DNA of 64,000 nt, from assembly GCF_001577835.2 (NCBI RefSeq), contig NC_029521.1, positions 20,180,470 through 20,244,469 of the forward strand, read 5' to 3'. Source of the DNA: Coturnix japonica. Taxonomy: Eukaryota > Chordata > Aves > Galliformes > Phasianidae. A program made the position numbers and the translations under genes. The notes beneath the pieces were generated by a model. That model saw nothing but the letters and a program-made list of their open reading frames with translations, ran no database searches and was not told where the DNA came from. Below are positions 49,901 to 63,460 of the stretch, piece after piece (position 1 is the stretch's first letter; each line of letters opens with the position of its first letter).

Positions 49901-52900
49901 GATACGAGTGGTTTTGTGTATATGGCTGCAGGGTTTCTTGTTTGTTTTGTTGTTTGTTTGTGTTTTTTTTAATGTTTTGTTTTCTAATTGAATTCAGAAC
50001 CCCCATAAATCTTCAGGAAGACGGTTAGAAAGAACAAATCTCAGGTCACTGCAATAGAAGTATTTTCTATACTAAAGATGCTTTGGCTTCATATTACAGC
50101 ATGTGATCATGTTTTTGCAATTGAGTAGGAAACTTAAGCCCTAAGCCCTTCAGGGGGAGGCAGGAAGATGACAAGGGTGTGTTGCGCTCTATGAGTAAAT
50201 GCAGCTGCCTGAGGATGGTCAAACACCCCACTGAGAGCTTATGGGCTAGAATTAAAGAGAGAACAGGTAAAGGTGACATTTACAGCAGTACCTGCTTGCA
50301 GGCCACCTGCATGTGAAGAACAAGCAGATGAGGCCCTCTACAGACAGAAGAGCAGCTTCACATTCACAAGCTCTGGTCTTAAGAGGGGACTTCAACCACC
50401 AGCAGGACATCAGCCAGCAGGCTGAGAGCTGATCCTTTCCTCCCTGCATCTGCAGTGTGGTGCCCAGTCAACACAGACATAGTGACACTGCAGGGAGTAC
50501 AATGAAGGGCCACCAAGGCATTTAAGGGACTGCAGCACCTCTCCCATGAAAAAAAGCCAAGGGAGTTGGGACTTTTCAGCCTAACAAGAATGTTCAGGGT
50601 GATCTTATCAATGTCTAAAAACATCTGATGGGAGGCTGCAAAGAGGATTGAGCCAGTGGGGCTTTTTTTGTTGTTTTAAAATCGAGGTTCCCATGACAGG
50701 AGGCAATGAGGCACAAACTGAAACACAGGAGGTTTCATTTCAGCATGAGAAAACACTTAACTGTGAAGGTGGCTGAGTACTCAAACTGGTTGCAGGAAAG
50801 TTTGAGCACCTTCACCCCTTGGATATACTCAAAAACTGTTGCCTAGCACCATGGCCAGACCTGTTCCAGACAGCACTGCTTGAACAGGGTGGTTGGATCA
50901 GATGACCTCCAAAAGTCCCTAAACTATTCTACAACTAAAATGTAAGCAAACATAATGCTTTACCAGTATCTTCAAGAGATCATATGACATTTCTTAAGAG
51001 CCGGGAGTGTTCAGCAGGACAGAAGATTTACATAAACACAGCGAAGCAAGGAACTCACAGCAAATGCTTGCAGAAATCTGAATCGAGACTACCAGAAGGC
51101 CAAACAGGTCTTGATTAAGGGAAACACAAGGGAAATATTGCTACAGAGAACAGGAGAGATCCAGTCCTAGCCCCCACTTGCAACATGACCGCATCCCAAT
51201 GCAGCTGTTACGTGTTTCAGCATATTTTACTGGTTATTTTCAAAGTGGTTTTCTTCTACATTGAAATACTTCAGCTTTACTAAAGAAGTTCACACAGGTT
51301 CACTGAAGTTCTGAGGATCTATTTGATCTCCGTTTATTCTGTGAAAGATAACACATCTGCTGATCTGCAGCCTTATCTCTTTACATAATTCAACTTGCAA
51401 AAAAAGCAGAGGTTTCTTTCTCTGCATTTACTGCAGAGAAAAGCCCTTCTGCATTTACTTTGCCTCAGAGCAGAAGTTTCTCCCACAACAGACGAAAAGC
51501 ACATGATGAGTCTTCTAAAATCTAAAGCCCAAGTCACTGAAGTTACTTACCCTTTCATCAGAGTTTACGGTCTCAAAGAAACTAGCTTCACTGACTAGAT
51601 GGAGGAGGATGTAGATGAGGTAATATACCTGTAGAGAAATCAACAGAGCTGTAGCAGCCAAAACCATCTTAACATATAGCATTCTTGCTGCCTTAATAAT
51701 TCAGTGTTATGAATTCACTGGCACCCTCCAATAGACAAATAAGAGGACAGACATGTTTTTCCTAAATAACTGGAAATAATACGTTCATATATCATAACAT
51801 TTAAAAACAGCATTATGCTGTGTTAAGTTACCCAGCTGGCCCACAAAGCTTTCTGGGCTTTTACTGAAAATTAAAGTCATGTTTGACATTATTTTCCCAT
51901 CATCTACATCCAGATCAAAATACTCACTGATGCATTTCATAGCGGACTAAAGTAACCAAACCAACTCAGCTGAAGGGAAGTTTTTCTAGATTTATTTTCA
52001 GAACTGTAGAAGGCATAAAAAAGATAAATGCAAAAGAAGTCCTGTTGGCTGCATACCTCCTGTTCTAGTTCTGTATTAATGTGTTCTTCAGTGTGTTCTT
52101 CACTGACATTCTGCTGCTCATCCTTTCTCATCTTCTCTAGCAGGTTAGAAGGCTTCATGTACACCAGATACTGATGCAGAAGAGACATCTACAGGTACAC
52201 GTGAATTTACAAATGAGATTGTTTTAGTGGCAGCAGAGAACGTGAAACAGAGCACCACTACCATATTATCCACCTAAGATGAGAACATCTATAACAGGGA
52301 CTTTTAATTAACATTGTAGCTTTGAAGCTTTGGCAATTCTTGGCTATTCACAAACTGAAGTGTTTGTATGATGTCTCACCAACAGATCACTCCTATAAAA
52401 ACAAAGTGACCCCACATACATATGTAAGAGGAGGACTGAAAAGAAGTCTGCTCTTCTTTCAGTGTTCAAGATGAACATTTAGGCACATAAGTAATACTGC
52501 ACTTAATGTGCACAATGTACTGGTCACACATGTGCAAGCACTCTTTCAATAGTAACCTAAACAAAAAAATCAGTGATTGGCCATTCTTAAACAGGAAAAC
52601 AGGCTTATGGTACCTAAACAAAGTACATGAAGCACAAACAATAATATAGATGTATTCTAAACTAGGAAACTACACACACACACACAGAGTACCTGCTTGT
52701 CAGAGTCGTCAGGTATCTTCTTATGCTTTTTGTTAAGAAGCTTTGCAATTATCACAAGGCTAAGGCGTCGTCTTACTTCCCTGAAAAACAAGTATGAGTT
52801 TTTAACAATTCATTTCCCATTCACACTGTTTCTGAAAGTATAGCAAAGCTAAGCATGGCTTTCCTAGACATAAACGTGCTCAGAGCTGCTACATTACAGA

Positions 52901-55900
52901 ATGCCACTAATCTAAAAAGGAGTCCATTAAGACATAAATACTCTTGCCTTAATGCAGCTTTTCATGTGCATAAGTAAATATTGCTGCATACTTGCCTCCA
53001 AGTCTGAAAGCAAGGGGCAAAGTCACTGTCATCTCTCAGATAAGCTATAATATTTATTTCAAGCACACAGAACTCAGAACAGATTGACACAAAAATCAAT
53101 CGTCCAAAGAACATTTTTGGTCATTCAGACAGAAATGGTGATAGATGTTTGAATCTGAAGCTGTCAATCATTTCTCTACTATAAAGCACCAGGAAGTCTG
53201 CAGTCTGCGAAATGGAAAATAACCCTTTTTCACAGAAGAGGTGATGAAGAAATAATATCCAAACAAAAACTGCACATATAACAACTGAAATACACAAGAA
53301 AACCCAAATACCTGGTTCAGTTGTTGTTTTTACTTCTTTGGTGCTTTGGATTTTTGCTTGTTTTTAAGTATTTAAAAAAAAATAAATAAATCAACAAACA
53401 ACCCCAAACCACCACCTCTGTAACAGCTACTGCATTTATCAGGCTTTGGGTTTACATAAAACAATCAGCTGTTCGAGTGTCATTACCGTCCACGCGTTAT
53501 CCAGCTGGGCACCAGCTGAACCAGCCACAGCAGATTATGGTGCTGACTGGAGAGTTCGCTCACCCCCAGGCAGAGCTCAGGCATCTTTAAAAAGACAGAA
53601 ACAATTAAAAAATCCCCAGATTATTGAGTGGTGGATACAGCAGGTATTTGTTTTATTTGCAAAGAAGTACACAGCTGCTCCCAAGCAAAATAAGCAGCAC
53701 AGACGTTAACAAGAACCGGGCTAGCAAGAGATGATGCACATGAAGATATTCCTGTGCTGCATTTGTACCTAAGCCTGCTAAGCAGCATTTTGCAGCAGGC
53801 TAGCTGAGATCAGATCGCTTTTGCTGACGTTTGATCAGTTTCCTGCAATCACTGGCTTCATTCTTTCAAACAGCCATCTTAGACATAATCAGTATTTACC
53901 CAAATCACTGCAAGCTCCGTACAACAGCCGCTGTGCAGAAGAGGGCAGGCAGATGATGTTACAGGACAAACACCCTCCCAGTATGCCCAGCCACCTCCCA
54001 GATCTCACAGAGCTAGAAAGCTCTCTATGTTCTCATTACATTTTCAAGCAGCGCTTTTCTACTATGCCAAAGGGAAAAAAACATTGAAACAAGCTTCTTG
54101 AAAATTAAATTGCATTTTCATAAACTCAATGCTACAAAATGAATTCCAAAGTTACCTTTGTGCCCCAGTCTTTAATACTTATCAGGAGTTTTGTGAGAAG
54201 GCACTGGAAATCTATTAAAGAAACTTGCTTCAGTTGTTTCTCCAAGCTTATTTTAAAAAGCAACAGAAGTAGCAGCAATATTTCTTCATCTGTATATCCG
54301 TCTTGAATTACTGTTGTACAGAAGTCTAAGAACTTAACAAAAAGACAAATAATATTAAAATCTGAAAATAGATTCTATTAAGTGTAATGAGAACTTCACT
54401 TTTGCACCCCCACATTAAAGTTTCCTTCAAGCAACAACCCGTCACTGTAACACTTATGTATCCATATTTTCTTATCTCCTAGTAATTGCCTGCATTCTAC
54501 TTTTTCCCCCCTCAAGCAGCTCCTGGAGGATCATCTAGTGAAACTAGATGCTATGCTAAGATTCTATCTACTCAAACAACCTTGACCAAAGCTTAAGTAA
54601 GGTACCAAGGTTTTTGCTTGCAAGAATAAAAAACCCTGTGTGTACTATGTGGCGTTTTCTCACCTTGATCACATTCATTAGATTGCTTTCTGGTAGACTG
54701 GAGAAGGCTGGACTGACAGGGTTGGCAGATCCTCCCATCTGCTCTTTGTTCACTGTTTCTTGCATCTGACTTCTAATAAAAGAGACACTAATTTAAGCAA
54801 TCAGCAATTTAAATGCCCACAAAGCTTTATCTGCATCAAAATGAAGAAAAAAAAACCTGCATGTTTTAAACACCTTCAAATGACAATTGTCCTCAGCTAC
54901 AACACACACACACCTTAAACTTGTAACTCACTATTTACAGTCAGGCTACAACTCTTGTGAACCCCTTAGGAAGTTGTAGGGCAACAAACAACACTGACTC
55001 TAAGCAAAAGACATCAAAGCGTCATCAAGGGTCTAAGCAACAGATATAAAAATGAAAACACTTACAAAATATCATGCTCATTAAAGTTGGGCTGAAGGTG
55101 TTGCAATGGAAAAAGAGATCTAAGCGCAATACCCATATTGACAAAGACAGTTGTCACATCAGCTAGTGAAGGGATCCACAGTTTAGATTGGTCATCACTG
55201 ATGGAGGCTACAAATAAGAGATATGGGACATATTAGTTTAAGTTTAGTTGTCTGCATTAATTCCTTTCCACTAGCTCTGATCTCAGAAGAATTGCTGCTA
55301 CAGTAGTCTAACACAGTATTTTATACTAAATAAACACCTTTGTAGAATCATTAAGGCTGGAAAGACCAATAAGATCATAAAGCATCAACCCATGTCTGTG
55401 ACAGCTCTGACCGTGTCACTTAGTGTGGCATCCAGCTATTTCTTCAAAAAATATATCATAAATCTAAACAAACAACACTTGAGACATTGTAGTTTCAGAT
55501 CTTCATGTTTGACTCAGTTAAAAAAAAAAGATGCATCTTTAGTTAAGCAATGGAACAGAATGTCTCAGAACACTCCAGAGACTCTACAGTAGGCAATGTA
55601 GTTAAACAAACTCCTCAGGAGCAACTGTAGGTGACTTGATCCCATTTCAAGGGAGATACAGAGACCTGCTGAGACCTGTCTGAGTTCTTTGAACACTCTC
55701 TGATTAGTTTCAGTGACTCCTTCCAAAGCAACAAATACAGGAGGCTACAATCTCTCTCATATCAAACAAGTCCTGTTTCCAATGACATTCAGAATACATA
55801 GAACAATTTCAATAGATGTGACCAAGTGCTTCAAGTTAACTTGATTACTACAATGTTAACTGGCAGACCTAAATGAAGTAGTGATTCTGATGAATCTAAA

Positions 55901-58900
55901 TAAAGACATGGAGAACATACAAAGGAACTCAAGAAGTTTTAAGAGTACAGATGAAGGCAGGCAGAACACACAAGCAAAAGCATAGGCTGAAGCAGACTCT
56001 TCCAAGTGTTTCTATGCACGTACGCAGCTCTTACTTTTGCCATTGATTTGGAAAGTGAACTATGCAGTATTGGGTACTACCAGGTGAAAACCATCTTGTA
56101 GTCCCTAAGCTATGAAAGCTTTTACATTAAAAGACAGAGAGGACTTCTGATCAAACTGGGCTCCTCCTCAGGTCAATTCCATTTGCAAACGAAAAGAAGC
56201 AAGTATAAAAGGCTCTGCACCAAATGCACAGCTTGGTAAATATACACCAGGATGACACCTTGTGGTAAAGCTTACACACCTTCACTGAAGACCAAGACAT
56301 TAGCAACAGAAACACAGAACAGAACCAATGCTTTTGTTCTCTATTTAGTGGAAGGGAGATGATTTAATTCAGTTGCTAAGATCTCCATCCCTCAATACTC
56401 ACCATTGTTTAGTGTTATTTCTATCAACCTGTCTAAAATCTGAGTGGAAACACAACAGCTCGGATGAACAGACATCATCTGTGGAGGAAAAGAAAAGAGA
56501 GCTACACGTCAAATACTGAGCTGCACAGCAGTTTTCTTTAGTAAAATAAAAACAACAAAACAGCAAATAAATAACAAGCTCTCTTCAGCAACACAAACCA
56601 CAGAGAACAGAATATTTTAATTACGGATCATCAGTATCAGAATGCTACAATCCCAAGCTGAATCCATCTACTCATAAGAACGCATTGAGGGGTAGGAGAA
56701 TGGAGGTATCATATATCCTTTTGGAACCTATTTCTACCTGTGATCAAATTGAAATCTTTAAACAGAAGCGGGGGCAACTGAGAATTGACTGCCACCTTTA
56801 TCAGTCATTAGTAAGTTGAACATATTCAATACTAAGCCAAGACAACGAATGCCTAACTACAAAAATACAACTGAGAAATACATTCCATGCTTCCTGGTGC
56901 CTTTCAGCAGGCCAGTAAAACCCCCTCGTTTTTCCCCCCAGGTGCTGGACAGTTTTGTGCTTGGTGAGCAAACTGAGCTGCCTCGCACTTCCACTTTATT
57001 TGAAGAACACCAGAGCTCCCATAAGGAGTGCAAGGCAATCTTTTCCCAGATGGGGAGAACAAGGTGCAGAAACAGGTCCTTACCTGAAAAAGCCACTTTA
57101 GAATTGGAATGGGACACACGCTACAACTGTAACAGCTTAGAAAACCATGAACAGCCAAAAAGAGCTGCTGTGATACATCAGAACTGTAAGGCAAAGAGTG
57201 GGGAAGAGAACAATCCATTAGTGACTGAAGCAGCAGATTCACAGAACTGTTGAGGACTTCCCCACCCCCCGATTCATCAATAACAGATGGAACACTAATA
57301 ATTGCTGGGTAACAGAAAATCTGTAAGATTTAGCAGTAAACTATTTCAATCTTCCTTATAAAGCAATGCATGCCCTAAGCAGCTGAACTAATTATACTCT
57401 ATTAACAGCAGCCAATTTCCCACATACCCCTATTTAGTCTCCCCTATTCTCAGTATCTACTGAGACAGGTAGGTCTCCTGAGCAACCATCCACCTATCTG
57501 ACTGATGAGGTGGCTAGGATACATCCATTTGTCAACCGGAGAGCCAATATGTGCCAGCTGGGTGGCTTCAAAATGCCTAAGCAATTCAATCATCATTGCA
57601 AGGGATGATTCATTTAATTCTCATTCCTCTGGTTACTGATTTACAAGATACTTCTTGAAGCTTACAACCCTGTGATCTTTAAATCACATTAACAGATAGG
57701 TCTCAATCCAGAAGAAGGTAATATGAACACAGCTTTCTCAGAAAGGCCAGTCTTGCCTACAGTTCACTTGTATGCAAATATTATTTTACCTTAAGAACTG
57801 CTATCACTTGTGAAAATCCTACAAGTAAACACAACAGAGCAAAGAGGTTATTCTTACCTAGAAAGAAGTTCTTCTATAGGATTTTGAGGGATTAAATGGA
57901 AATTCCTCAAGTCAAGGTCATGTTGATTGAAGATTTGCCCAGAGATTGATAAATCAAATACATCCTCTCCAGGATGGTAGTCAGGTATAGCATGAGCTAC
58001 TACTGAGAATCTCTTTATAAAAGCCCTGTGAAATCCAAAATTGCTTTTATGAATGTGAACAAGAGGCTATTTGCTGTCTCTGACGGTCATTTTCTGATGA
58101 TGAACACATCAGCCTTATATAAAAGTTGAGCTGGGTTAATGCACAACAACATCTAAGAAAACCCACCCAACCCCCCAAAGATGATAAAAATGGTTCATGA
58201 CAGACATATTAACAACAGCTGATAGAACAAGGGAAAGATCTGAGGAAAAGACTAAGAAAGAAAAGGGAAGAACTAGACTTAATTGGTTTTGGAACAGCAA
58301 GGACCTGTGTTCTTCTGAGAGGTCTCCATTCTCCACAGCATTTTCACTTTCTCCATCTGAAGAATCAATTTCCTTCCTTTGTACGTCTTCACGTAATCGC
58401 TTTTCTAGTTCATCCAACCTGAAATAACAGTAACAGCAACACATACCAGCGTTTAGCATCAGTTACTAGAACGTGTATCACACACATTCTTTAAGATAAA
58501 CCATTTATTAGTACATGCCACCAGTGACTGCCATCAGTACCTGTACCACATTACACTCCTTCCCTGGAAGATCTCTTGCTGGAGCACTCATTAGTTTTAT
58601 CCACTCAACTGTGTACATGCTTGTGAACTGACAGCCTACAAAACTTTGGAAAACAAAACTGAGCTGTAAATGACTTTGAAGAAACTCACGTAGTCAGCCC
58701 ACGTAAAGCTTTTATTTCATGCTGGACCAGCAGCCGCTTGCTGGCGAGGTGACCCACAGCAAAGGCAGCAGTGAATTTAGTCCAGCTCTTGTGAGACAGA
58801 TATATCACACATCACTCACTACTGCTTGCAGGGAGCCTGCCATTTAACTTTTCAAGTACAGCCATGCTGGTAGGTCCTATCAGACTTATGGCAGTAGTGT

Positions 58901-61900
58901 TAGGATGCAAAGCTTAACTTGCTGTCACTCAAATGCCATCACGTTTGGGAAGACAAGGTAAGTCTGCATCTACAGCTCCACAGTAAATTTTTCAAAGCAG
59001 CTTTAAAAACAGCAAACCTTTTAGATTGTTCCTTCTCCTTCAAGAGATGTTCCAAGCTGTTCACATATGACACCTGGGCACCAACAGAAGGCTTAGAAAG
59101 CTGCAAAGGGAATAGTAAGACATTTTAAAAATAACGCAGACTACTCACTGTTTCACTATTAGTCGCTGTAATACTATAATAGGATGATAATAGCAGGGTG
59201 GCAAAGTCTTCAGCTACAGCAAATGAGAACAAGCCCAAATGCAGCAGCCACAGATACAGAAATGAAGGAAAAGAGCTGCTTACCTTTGGAAGGCCTCAGG
59301 TAGGCAGGGATCTCCAGCAAGAGATGCCCTCACCTCCACTGCCAACCCTTAAATGAGGGCTGGAAAGGGGTGGATCCTGGCTCCACTCTTTCCAGTCACT
59401 AAGGAGCACTGCTTGCACCTAAGCCCCCCTGGGTTGGCCCTGCCTTCCCACCAGGTGCTCCATCACTGATTCATCCTGCTTTAGTCACTATTAACCTCTC
59501 AAATTTTTATTACTTTACCTGAAAGTAAAATTTCAAAGGAAACCCTGAAAAGCCAGACAAGTAATAGTTGGGTTTCTCAATACCTTGACAACTTTCAGTA
59601 GTGATAAAATCTCACAGTGATTAATTCAGAAATGATGCTTCACAATGAATCAGAAGAGCAAAGCAAGCCTCCTTTTCTCTCCCTGAAGCCAACCTGCAGC
59701 TAAGCCCTCATGAACAGCATTCACATCAGAAGCTTCATTGCAATCCACAGAGACTCCAGGAATCCCCCATTCCTGTGCACAAGAAACTCCTAAAAATGAT
59801 CCAGTACATCCATGTTATTTCACCATTTCCTGGAGTGCAAAATATCACTCTACGTTAAATCATCTCCTACGTCAAAAGACAAGAGAAAGCTTCAGGTGAG
59901 AATCCTAACACGGAAACAAATGAGGAAACCAATAAACAGAGGCAGGGAAGAAAACAAAAATACCCACAAAAAAAAAAAAGCCAACCCAAACCAGCACCTC
60001 TACAAAGAACATCTTAACTGCCAGCAAGATTTGTTTCTCTATAGTCAGCAATCTGTTCAGCTGGCTGCAGACAAAACACATCTCAGATCCTTCATAGACA
60101 CAACTCAGTGCTCTGGACAGTCAGCGCCCTTCTGATACGGCCCTCCTAAGCAGGAAAGCCCTCACCAGTGATAAAAGCTTCTTCCTCCCAACTCACTCAC
60201 TGTAGGAAGAACACCGATAAGAGGATACCCTCACACTGGGGATTTTCTATTTCCCAAATACTATAGAAATCTGTTAAGAACCTGCTAATAAAAAAAAAAT
60301 AATCACTTAATACAGCACTAACTTTCATTAACACAACTGAATTCTGATTCAAATGTAAACAGCTGCATCTCTTTGGGGGAAAACGTGGGAATGTCGAAGT
60401 CCCTTTACCTTATTTCACAGCCATTTAACTCGAGCAAAGTGAACAATGAGAAATCAGGAGCGTACTCCAATGTGCACATATGCTCCTTCTTACAGAAGAA
60501 GATAAAAATGCCAGTACATGCTGAAACCACAGCCATGGAAATTCTGGGGCAGTTCTTAATTGTTTTGTCTGTGCTGGGCAGGAATTACACAGACAGAGGA
60601 TACACCATACGATGCAATCACACACGCGTTCCACAAACACTTGGTCTGAGCTGTATCTGTTTATCACAACCGACCATTAATCACAAAGCCACAGTCGATT
60701 AAGATTGTGGAATACGTATGTAACCATCGAAGTCCGTTCTATAATTTGCTTGTTTCATTAACTGCAAGGTCAGATAAAACAATTATGGCTGCCCAAGACT
60801 TGTTTATGGAAAAACGATTTAAAAGAAACTCAGCAAAATAAACCATTTCAGAGATTTATAGATGGGACATGAGTAGGACAAGAGTACAGCTGTTCTGCCA
60901 ACAAGTTTCTTTCCTGTGGTATAAAACCATGGTGGGTTTCCTCCGGTCAGCAGCTAAACAACAGGATCTGCTCACTCCTCCCTCACCACGCAACAGGGCA
61001 GAGTGAGCAAAAGCAAGAACATTCTTGGGGTTAGACAATGTCAGTTAAACAAGCAAAGGGAAAACAAATCAACAAATAAAGCACCTGGCACTCACTCACA
61101 ACCAGCTCCCAAAAGCAAATCGCTACCTACCTTGTCTCCAAGCAGAGCCTTAATGTTTGCCTGCCAGAAGCTCTGCAGCACCTTTCAGTTCATTACAGCC
61201 CATGACAATGTGCCAGCATATCCCTGTCCCAGCTGCAGCCAGCTGCCCTGCCTGTGCCCCACTACAGCTTCTCTCCCCCTTCTGGCCTATTCACTTCAGG
61301 GCCACAGCGTGGAGAACAGAAAACAGCCTTCACACTGTGCAGGTAGTGCTAAGCAACAGCTGTAAAACTGATGGCTTACCAACAGCTTCTAGTTACAAAC
61401 ATGAAGCACCTCACACTGCAACAAAGGCTGCTGTGCAGAAAGTTAACTCCAGCCTTGCCAAACACGGCTGAATACAGCCATTCAAACCTGCATTGGCTTT
61501 GTCAGGAATGCTACACCCAGTACAAGACTTCGCTAATTAAACCACTACGTTACAATAGAGTTGCAGAGTCACAATTTATTCGATGCTGCCATTGAATAGA
61601 ATAAGTTTTAAAAAATGAATCAATTCCTTGCCATAGCCTGTAAATCATTACAGAATCACAGAATTACCCGGGTTGGAAGGGACCTCAAGGATCATGTAGT
61701 TCCAACCCCCTGCCTGGCAGGCCACCAAACATCACACATTTACTAGATCAGGTTGCCAGGCCCCTCCAAACCTGGCCGTTGAACCACCCCTCCATGGCGA
61801 AAGGACGGGGCATCCACAACCTGCACTGGGCAGCCTGTTCCAGGCCTAACCACTCTTCTATAAAGGAACTTTCCCTAACATCCAACTAAATCTCCCTATT

Positions 61901-63460
61901 TCAACTTAAAACCATTTCCCCTAGTCCTGCTATTATCAGCCCTTTCCAAGAGTTTACTCCCCTCCTGGGAGTAAGTTCCCTTCAGGTACTGAAAGGCTGC
62001 AATGAGGTCACCCCGCAACCTTCTCTTCTCCAGGCTGAACAAACCCAACTCCCTCAGCCTGTCCTCATAGGGGAGGTAAGAATCATTAGTTAAATACTTC
62101 CTCATTCATCTCTTGTGTAAGGATTTCATTCCACTTGTTGAAATCCTGACATACTTCAACTTCCACCAAACCCAACCTCAAGGCAAACAGCGGGCAGACC
62201 AAGTACTGGACACAGATTTCTGAACCATCTCAAGGGCAAGAGTCACCCTTACACTGACTGTGCTCCACTGCACAGCACAGGACCCTCAGGTAGGCCAAGT
62301 CACCAGCCTTGAAGGAAAATAACTGAGTTTACACACATTAAGAACAAAGGAAGACGGTCATTGGGAAAGGTGCTGAAAGAGCTGACAGTGCTTTTTTTTC
62401 CTTTAAAATCCACGTACCTGATCTGTCAGAGCCGTGGTGCGCTTCAAGAGATCATCCAAACTATCTACTCCCAGGGCTTCTGCCTGAGACCTGCTACTTG
62501 AAGACAGGATTTCTTGCAGCGGTATGAATGTTTCATCATCATCATTGTCATCATCATCATCTAGAATGTGCGCCAAAGTCTCATCTTCACTATCAAAACT
62601 GCTTTTTGATTTGCCATTCATATTGCACATCTCTGTGCAGGGGCTTCCAGCGTTTAACTCTCCTTTACAGTTGTTGTCCTCACACCCTTGTTCAAAAGGC
62701 AATGAACGCTGAACCCTTTTACCACTCTTTTTTAAGACTGTGAGCTTTGTAGAACCTTCCACTGGACAAAAATCAGAAACATCTTCTAAAGCCTTTTCTT
62801 CCGCTCTTGAAGAAGCGTTTCTGGGTGGAATACTATCAGCTCTATTGTGCATACAGCTTTTTGGTATTACCTGAGAGAACACAGCATTCTGGTGGTGAGA
62901 TTTCACACCTTCTGTGAGCACAGTATTTGTTTGTTTGACATGGTGTGGAGAAGGCAAGACAGCACTTTCCTCCTGAGAAGGAAAGGAATTGTCCAAGGAG
63001 AAGTGTGAGCTGGTCACCTGCAATTGATTCTCTTTAGCGTCTATAACAGAAACCTGGCTATTTTCATCCAGAAGCTGTACAGAATATGATGACAAACCCC
63101 CAGAAGAAGAATTATTTCTCTCATTTTCATGGCTTGAGTCAAGGTGTTCTTCTGAGTGAGGAGAATCATGAGACTTTAGCACAGTGTTTTTAATTAAAGC
63201 AGACTTCCCATTTGTCCCAGTTGCAGAGGACCTTCTCAAAGCAGGGTCACTGGAACTTGCTTCTTCGCACTGATCCGAACTGTTTGCATACACACTCATT
63301 ACAGTGCGTTTTCTCTTCCCAGAAGATATCTGAGATTTATGGCTGACTAATGGAACAGACTGGCTTTTCCACACACTGGCAGCTTTCTCAGGGGACATTC
63401 TCAATGAGTTTGAAGATGATACGTCATGTTTCGAGTTCTGCTTTGGCTGGGATGGGCCAT
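46988..63460 (-). CDS. SLF2: SLF2 (FAM178A), SMC5/6 localisation factor; 3' part, 5' end outside window
   Basis: Links RAD18-SLF1 at DNA damage to the SMC5/6 complex (family knowledge). Sixteen exons, 865 C-terminal residues: 62418-63460, 59018-59100, 58305-58418, 57858-58025, 57084-57183, 56403-56478, 55066-55207, 54664-54772, 54156-54332, 53487-53584, 52693-52780, 52057-52188, 51551-51628, 49182-49268, 47816-47884 and 46988-47023. The frame is unbroken. The first exon is Ser-rich, low-complexity and acidic ([15 protein letters not shown]). The rest is the conserved helical FAM178 domain: [75 protein letters not shown]. The end [12 protein letters not shown] resembles a PIP box. Introns are long and AT-rich, unlike the other genes here. 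Exons at 59018 and 58305 have weak donors (GTTTGC, GTCCTT). Confidence 0.95.
50190..50940 (+). mobile_element. Old CR1 LINE copy in SLF2 intron
   Basis: Plus-strand CR1, heavily diverged. The left part has CTGCCTGAGGATGGTCAAAC and GGGGACTTCAACCACC, from inside the element. The right part is the 3' end: CCAAGGGAGTTGGGACTTTT, AACAGGGTGGTTGGATCAGA, GACCTCCAAAAGTCCC. The internal sequence between them appears deleted near 50450. The start is uncertain. It lies antisense to SLF2. Confidence 0.75.
55337..55455 (-). mobile_element. CR1 LINE 3'-end fragment in SLF2 intron
   Basis: GTAGAATCATTAAGGCTGGA, AAGATCATAAAGCATCAACC and GTGACAGCTCTGACCGTGTC are the reverse complement of a CR1 3' end. Diverged and truncated. 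Confidence 0.75.
61645..62095 (-). mobile_element. CR1 LINE 3' portion in SLF2 intron
   Basis: The best-preserved CR1 here. On the minus strand it begins TATGAGGACAGGCTGAGGGA, runs through CTGGAGAAGAGAAGGTTGCG, GACCTCATTGCAGCC and GGCAGCCTGTTCC-complement sequence, and ends at the TGATTCTGTAATG terminus. It encodes only the last codons of the CR1 ORF (reading [20 protein letters not shown]) and is 5' truncated. It is in the same orientation as SLF2. Confidence 0.92.

Noticed and set aside
53370-53405. A-rich run that might be a SINE tail
   Set aside because: No SINE body or duplicated target site; ordinary A-rich sequence.
59285-59470. Possible interspersed repeat in an SLF2 intron
   Set aside because: The sequence looks denser in GC than its flanks and faintly like avian repeat sequence, but I found no terminus, target-site duplication or recognisable family, so I did not call it.
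62524-62743. Ser-rich and His-rich short plus-strand frames
   Set aside because: Reverse reading of the Asp-rich GAT/GAC codons in the large SLF2 exon.
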